Assembly: GCA_025769875.1 (NCBI GenBank)
Contig: JAGFNK010000815.1
Span: 1 to 21,029 of the forward strand
Direction of reading: 5' to 3'
Length of the DNA stretch: 21,029 nt
DNA from: Russula earlei
Taxonomy: Eukaryota; Basidiomycota; Agaricomycetes; Russulales; Russulaceae
The position numbers and the translations under genes are program-made. Positions 19,708 to 21,029 of the stretch are shown here, in pieces. Position 1 is the first letter of the stretch, and the number at the start of each line of letters is the position of its first letter. Under the pieces are notes generated by a model. That model had not been told where the DNA came from, made no database searches, and was given only the letters and a program-made list of their open reading frames with translations.

Positions 19708-20818
19708 TTATAAAACTTTGGCTTCAGAGGGGTCTCCATGTCGTTCAAGGTTTAGAGGTCCATGGATGAGGCTTATTATCGACCATAGATTATATATCAA
19801 AGGCAGTGGCTGGCTGACGCGATAGATCCGAGCCCAAGAATCCACAGCCCACGTGGTATTTGGAAATGGCAAAAAGGGGTTGTGGGATGAAGCGCCATTG
19901 GGCTTGCTACTAATGAGAGCCCAAAACAGCAGACCAAGATAGCCGAAAGCAAAAGAATTGCATTTGGGTTCGCTGCCTGTTTTGCGCAAGTAAGACGGAT
20001 GACGGAAACCAAGTAACGGACCGATCTGACGCCAGAGGATGAGGCCAGCTGCAGGCATACAGTACTGGGTATACGACAGCTCACCGTGAGGCGCTTTCCA
20101 AGGCTCGGCGTGCGAAGCCAAAGGACGTAACGACTCGGGTACCTTTCCGATCTGACAACACGCCTCGATGGCCGCCAGCCCACAAGCTTTGGCGAGCGTG
20201 CAGACGGGGAGCCATCGACTCGTGATGTCACGGACGGGCAGGACTTGCCTCGGTCGTGTTGCTTACCGTCGTTCATCATGTGATCCATCGCGCCGTTTGC
20301 CATTCTACGCCACGCGATACCCGTTTTCGACCGCGACAATCGATGAGAAAAAAGGAAATAAAAAGCGCAGCAGGGGAAAACACTCGCTCTGCCGATAACC
20401 AGGCACCGACCGGCATGATTGGAGACCGCTCTTGGCGTGGCTCTGAGCGTCTGATCGCCGGGGTCTTGAACCGCAGTGGCCTTGGGGCGTGTGAGTTATG
20501 ACGCGACCGAGACAATGCAACCTCGCGGACTATTCGCGCTTGGTGTATACTCACGGGCGCCGAGCGCTTTGTTTGTCTGCTGTCGCTTGCGAGCGAGAGC
20601 ACCAGTCGAGCACCTCATGGCGCGGTACCCGAGGGGGGTGCTATACCACTTTGGCCTTGATGGTACGTACCCCGTACCCGGCGGCCACATATCCCCACGC
20701 GGGGTCGATATCTCCCAATCGAGAATCGGTGGCTTGGTCGCCGTGTCCGATCCGAAGAGGGCGCCCCGGGGGTTGGGTACCGGAGCCCAGCCCAGCCATT
20801 GCTGCTGTAATAATCAAA
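19708..20818 (-). other. Candidate fragment of an unidentified multi-exon gene
   Basis: Reading leftward from 20818, a good acceptor (TTATTACAG) opens a frame with LGWAPVPNPRGALFG, ILDWEISTPRGDMWPPG and RPKWYSTPLGYRAM, which ends near a GTGAGTATAC donor (about 20551). Further left another open segment reads DITSRWLPVCTLAKACGL and AIEACCQIGK (about 20230-20150). A third has hydrophobic runs (FGYLGLLFWALISS) and stops at 19708. The segments are in different frames, and I cannot join them with confident introns. Hydrophobic stretches suggest a membrane protein, but no family is recognised; a wax-synthase-like protein was considered and not supported. It may be a relic, or the 3' part of a gene whose 5' end lies beyond the right edge. 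Confidence 0.25.
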
Positions 20819-21029
20819 AGGTCGAGTCGATCATTCGATGTGCAGCCGAAAAAGTCAGGGGCTTTCAGTCTCTTGGTGGGATGTTCTGCGTCGGATCGGA
20901 AATTGTATTATCAAATTCCTACAAGTGGTCACATGATATTTTTCGGGGTTTTTTTTTTTTGGTTTTGCTACCATCGATTAACTCATCAGCCACTCCCAAT
21001 GTCCGTCCAACTTGCCAATATCGAGGCCC
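20819..21029. other. Right-edge noncoding stretch
   Basis: Contains T12 near 20948-20959. No coding segment or motif recognised, although the start of the candidate gene to the left would lie here or beyond the edge. Confidence 0.4.

Noticed and set aside
19708..20818. Wax-synthase-like or transporter assignment
   Set aside because: Hydrophobic stretches prompted the idea, but none of the conserved motifs of those families could be placed in order.
1..21029. CRISPR array, tRNA, rRNA, or intact transposon
   Set aside because: No regularly spaced direct repeats, no tRNA arm pattern, and no transposase or reverse-transcriptase motif was seen on reading both strands by eye. Very decayed elements could be missed.

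Overview
The window looks like nuclear DNA of an agaricomycete (mushroom-type basidiomycete) fungus. The genes carry short GT-AG introns (mostly 49-180 nt) with CTAAT/CTGAC-like branch sites. The recognisable families are fungal: a STAND/NLR-type N-terminal region, a La (LHP1-type) RNA-binding protein, a Nudix hydrolase of a basidiomycete type, and two members of a basidiomycete F-box family. There are no bacterial operons, no CRISPR array, and no tRNA or rRNA that I could recognise. The genus cannot be fixed from this sequence.

Layout, left to right. (1) 45-569, minus strand: a decayed N-terminal piece of a fungal NLR-like (STAND) protein, running toward the left end. (2) About 820-2238, plus strand: a nearly full-length but broken La-protein gene. 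It has many reading-frame changes and two in-frame stops, yet two introns are still recognisable. The two relics lie head to head. (3) 2239-8229: about 6 kb with no supportable gene, containing microsatellites and homopolymers. (4) 8230-9307, minus strand: an intact three-exon Nudix hydrolase. (5) 10183-13274, minus strand: an intact six-exon F-box protein of about 574 residues. Its third intron is 1,004 nt long. (6) 14054-16203, minus strand: a paralogous F-box gene in tandem, with the same exon plan but three frame breaks, so probably a pseudogene. (7) 16204-19707: gene-poor and rich in simple repeats. (8) 19708-20818, minus strand: a weak, unidentified candidate gene fragment. (9) 20819-21029: nothing recognised.

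The genes do not form an obvious pathway. Nudix and F-box 1 read cleanly across all their exons, while the La, NLR and F-box 2 copies are broken. This argues for real gene decay rather than uniform base-calling error. The most informative comparison is between the two F-box genes. They share intron positions and phases, an 80-nt second exon, and a C-terminal signature. At one shared position, a 75-nt intron in one copy corresponds to a 1,004-nt intron in the other. I found no convincing new multi-gene system. The best leads are the gene relics and the F-box pair.
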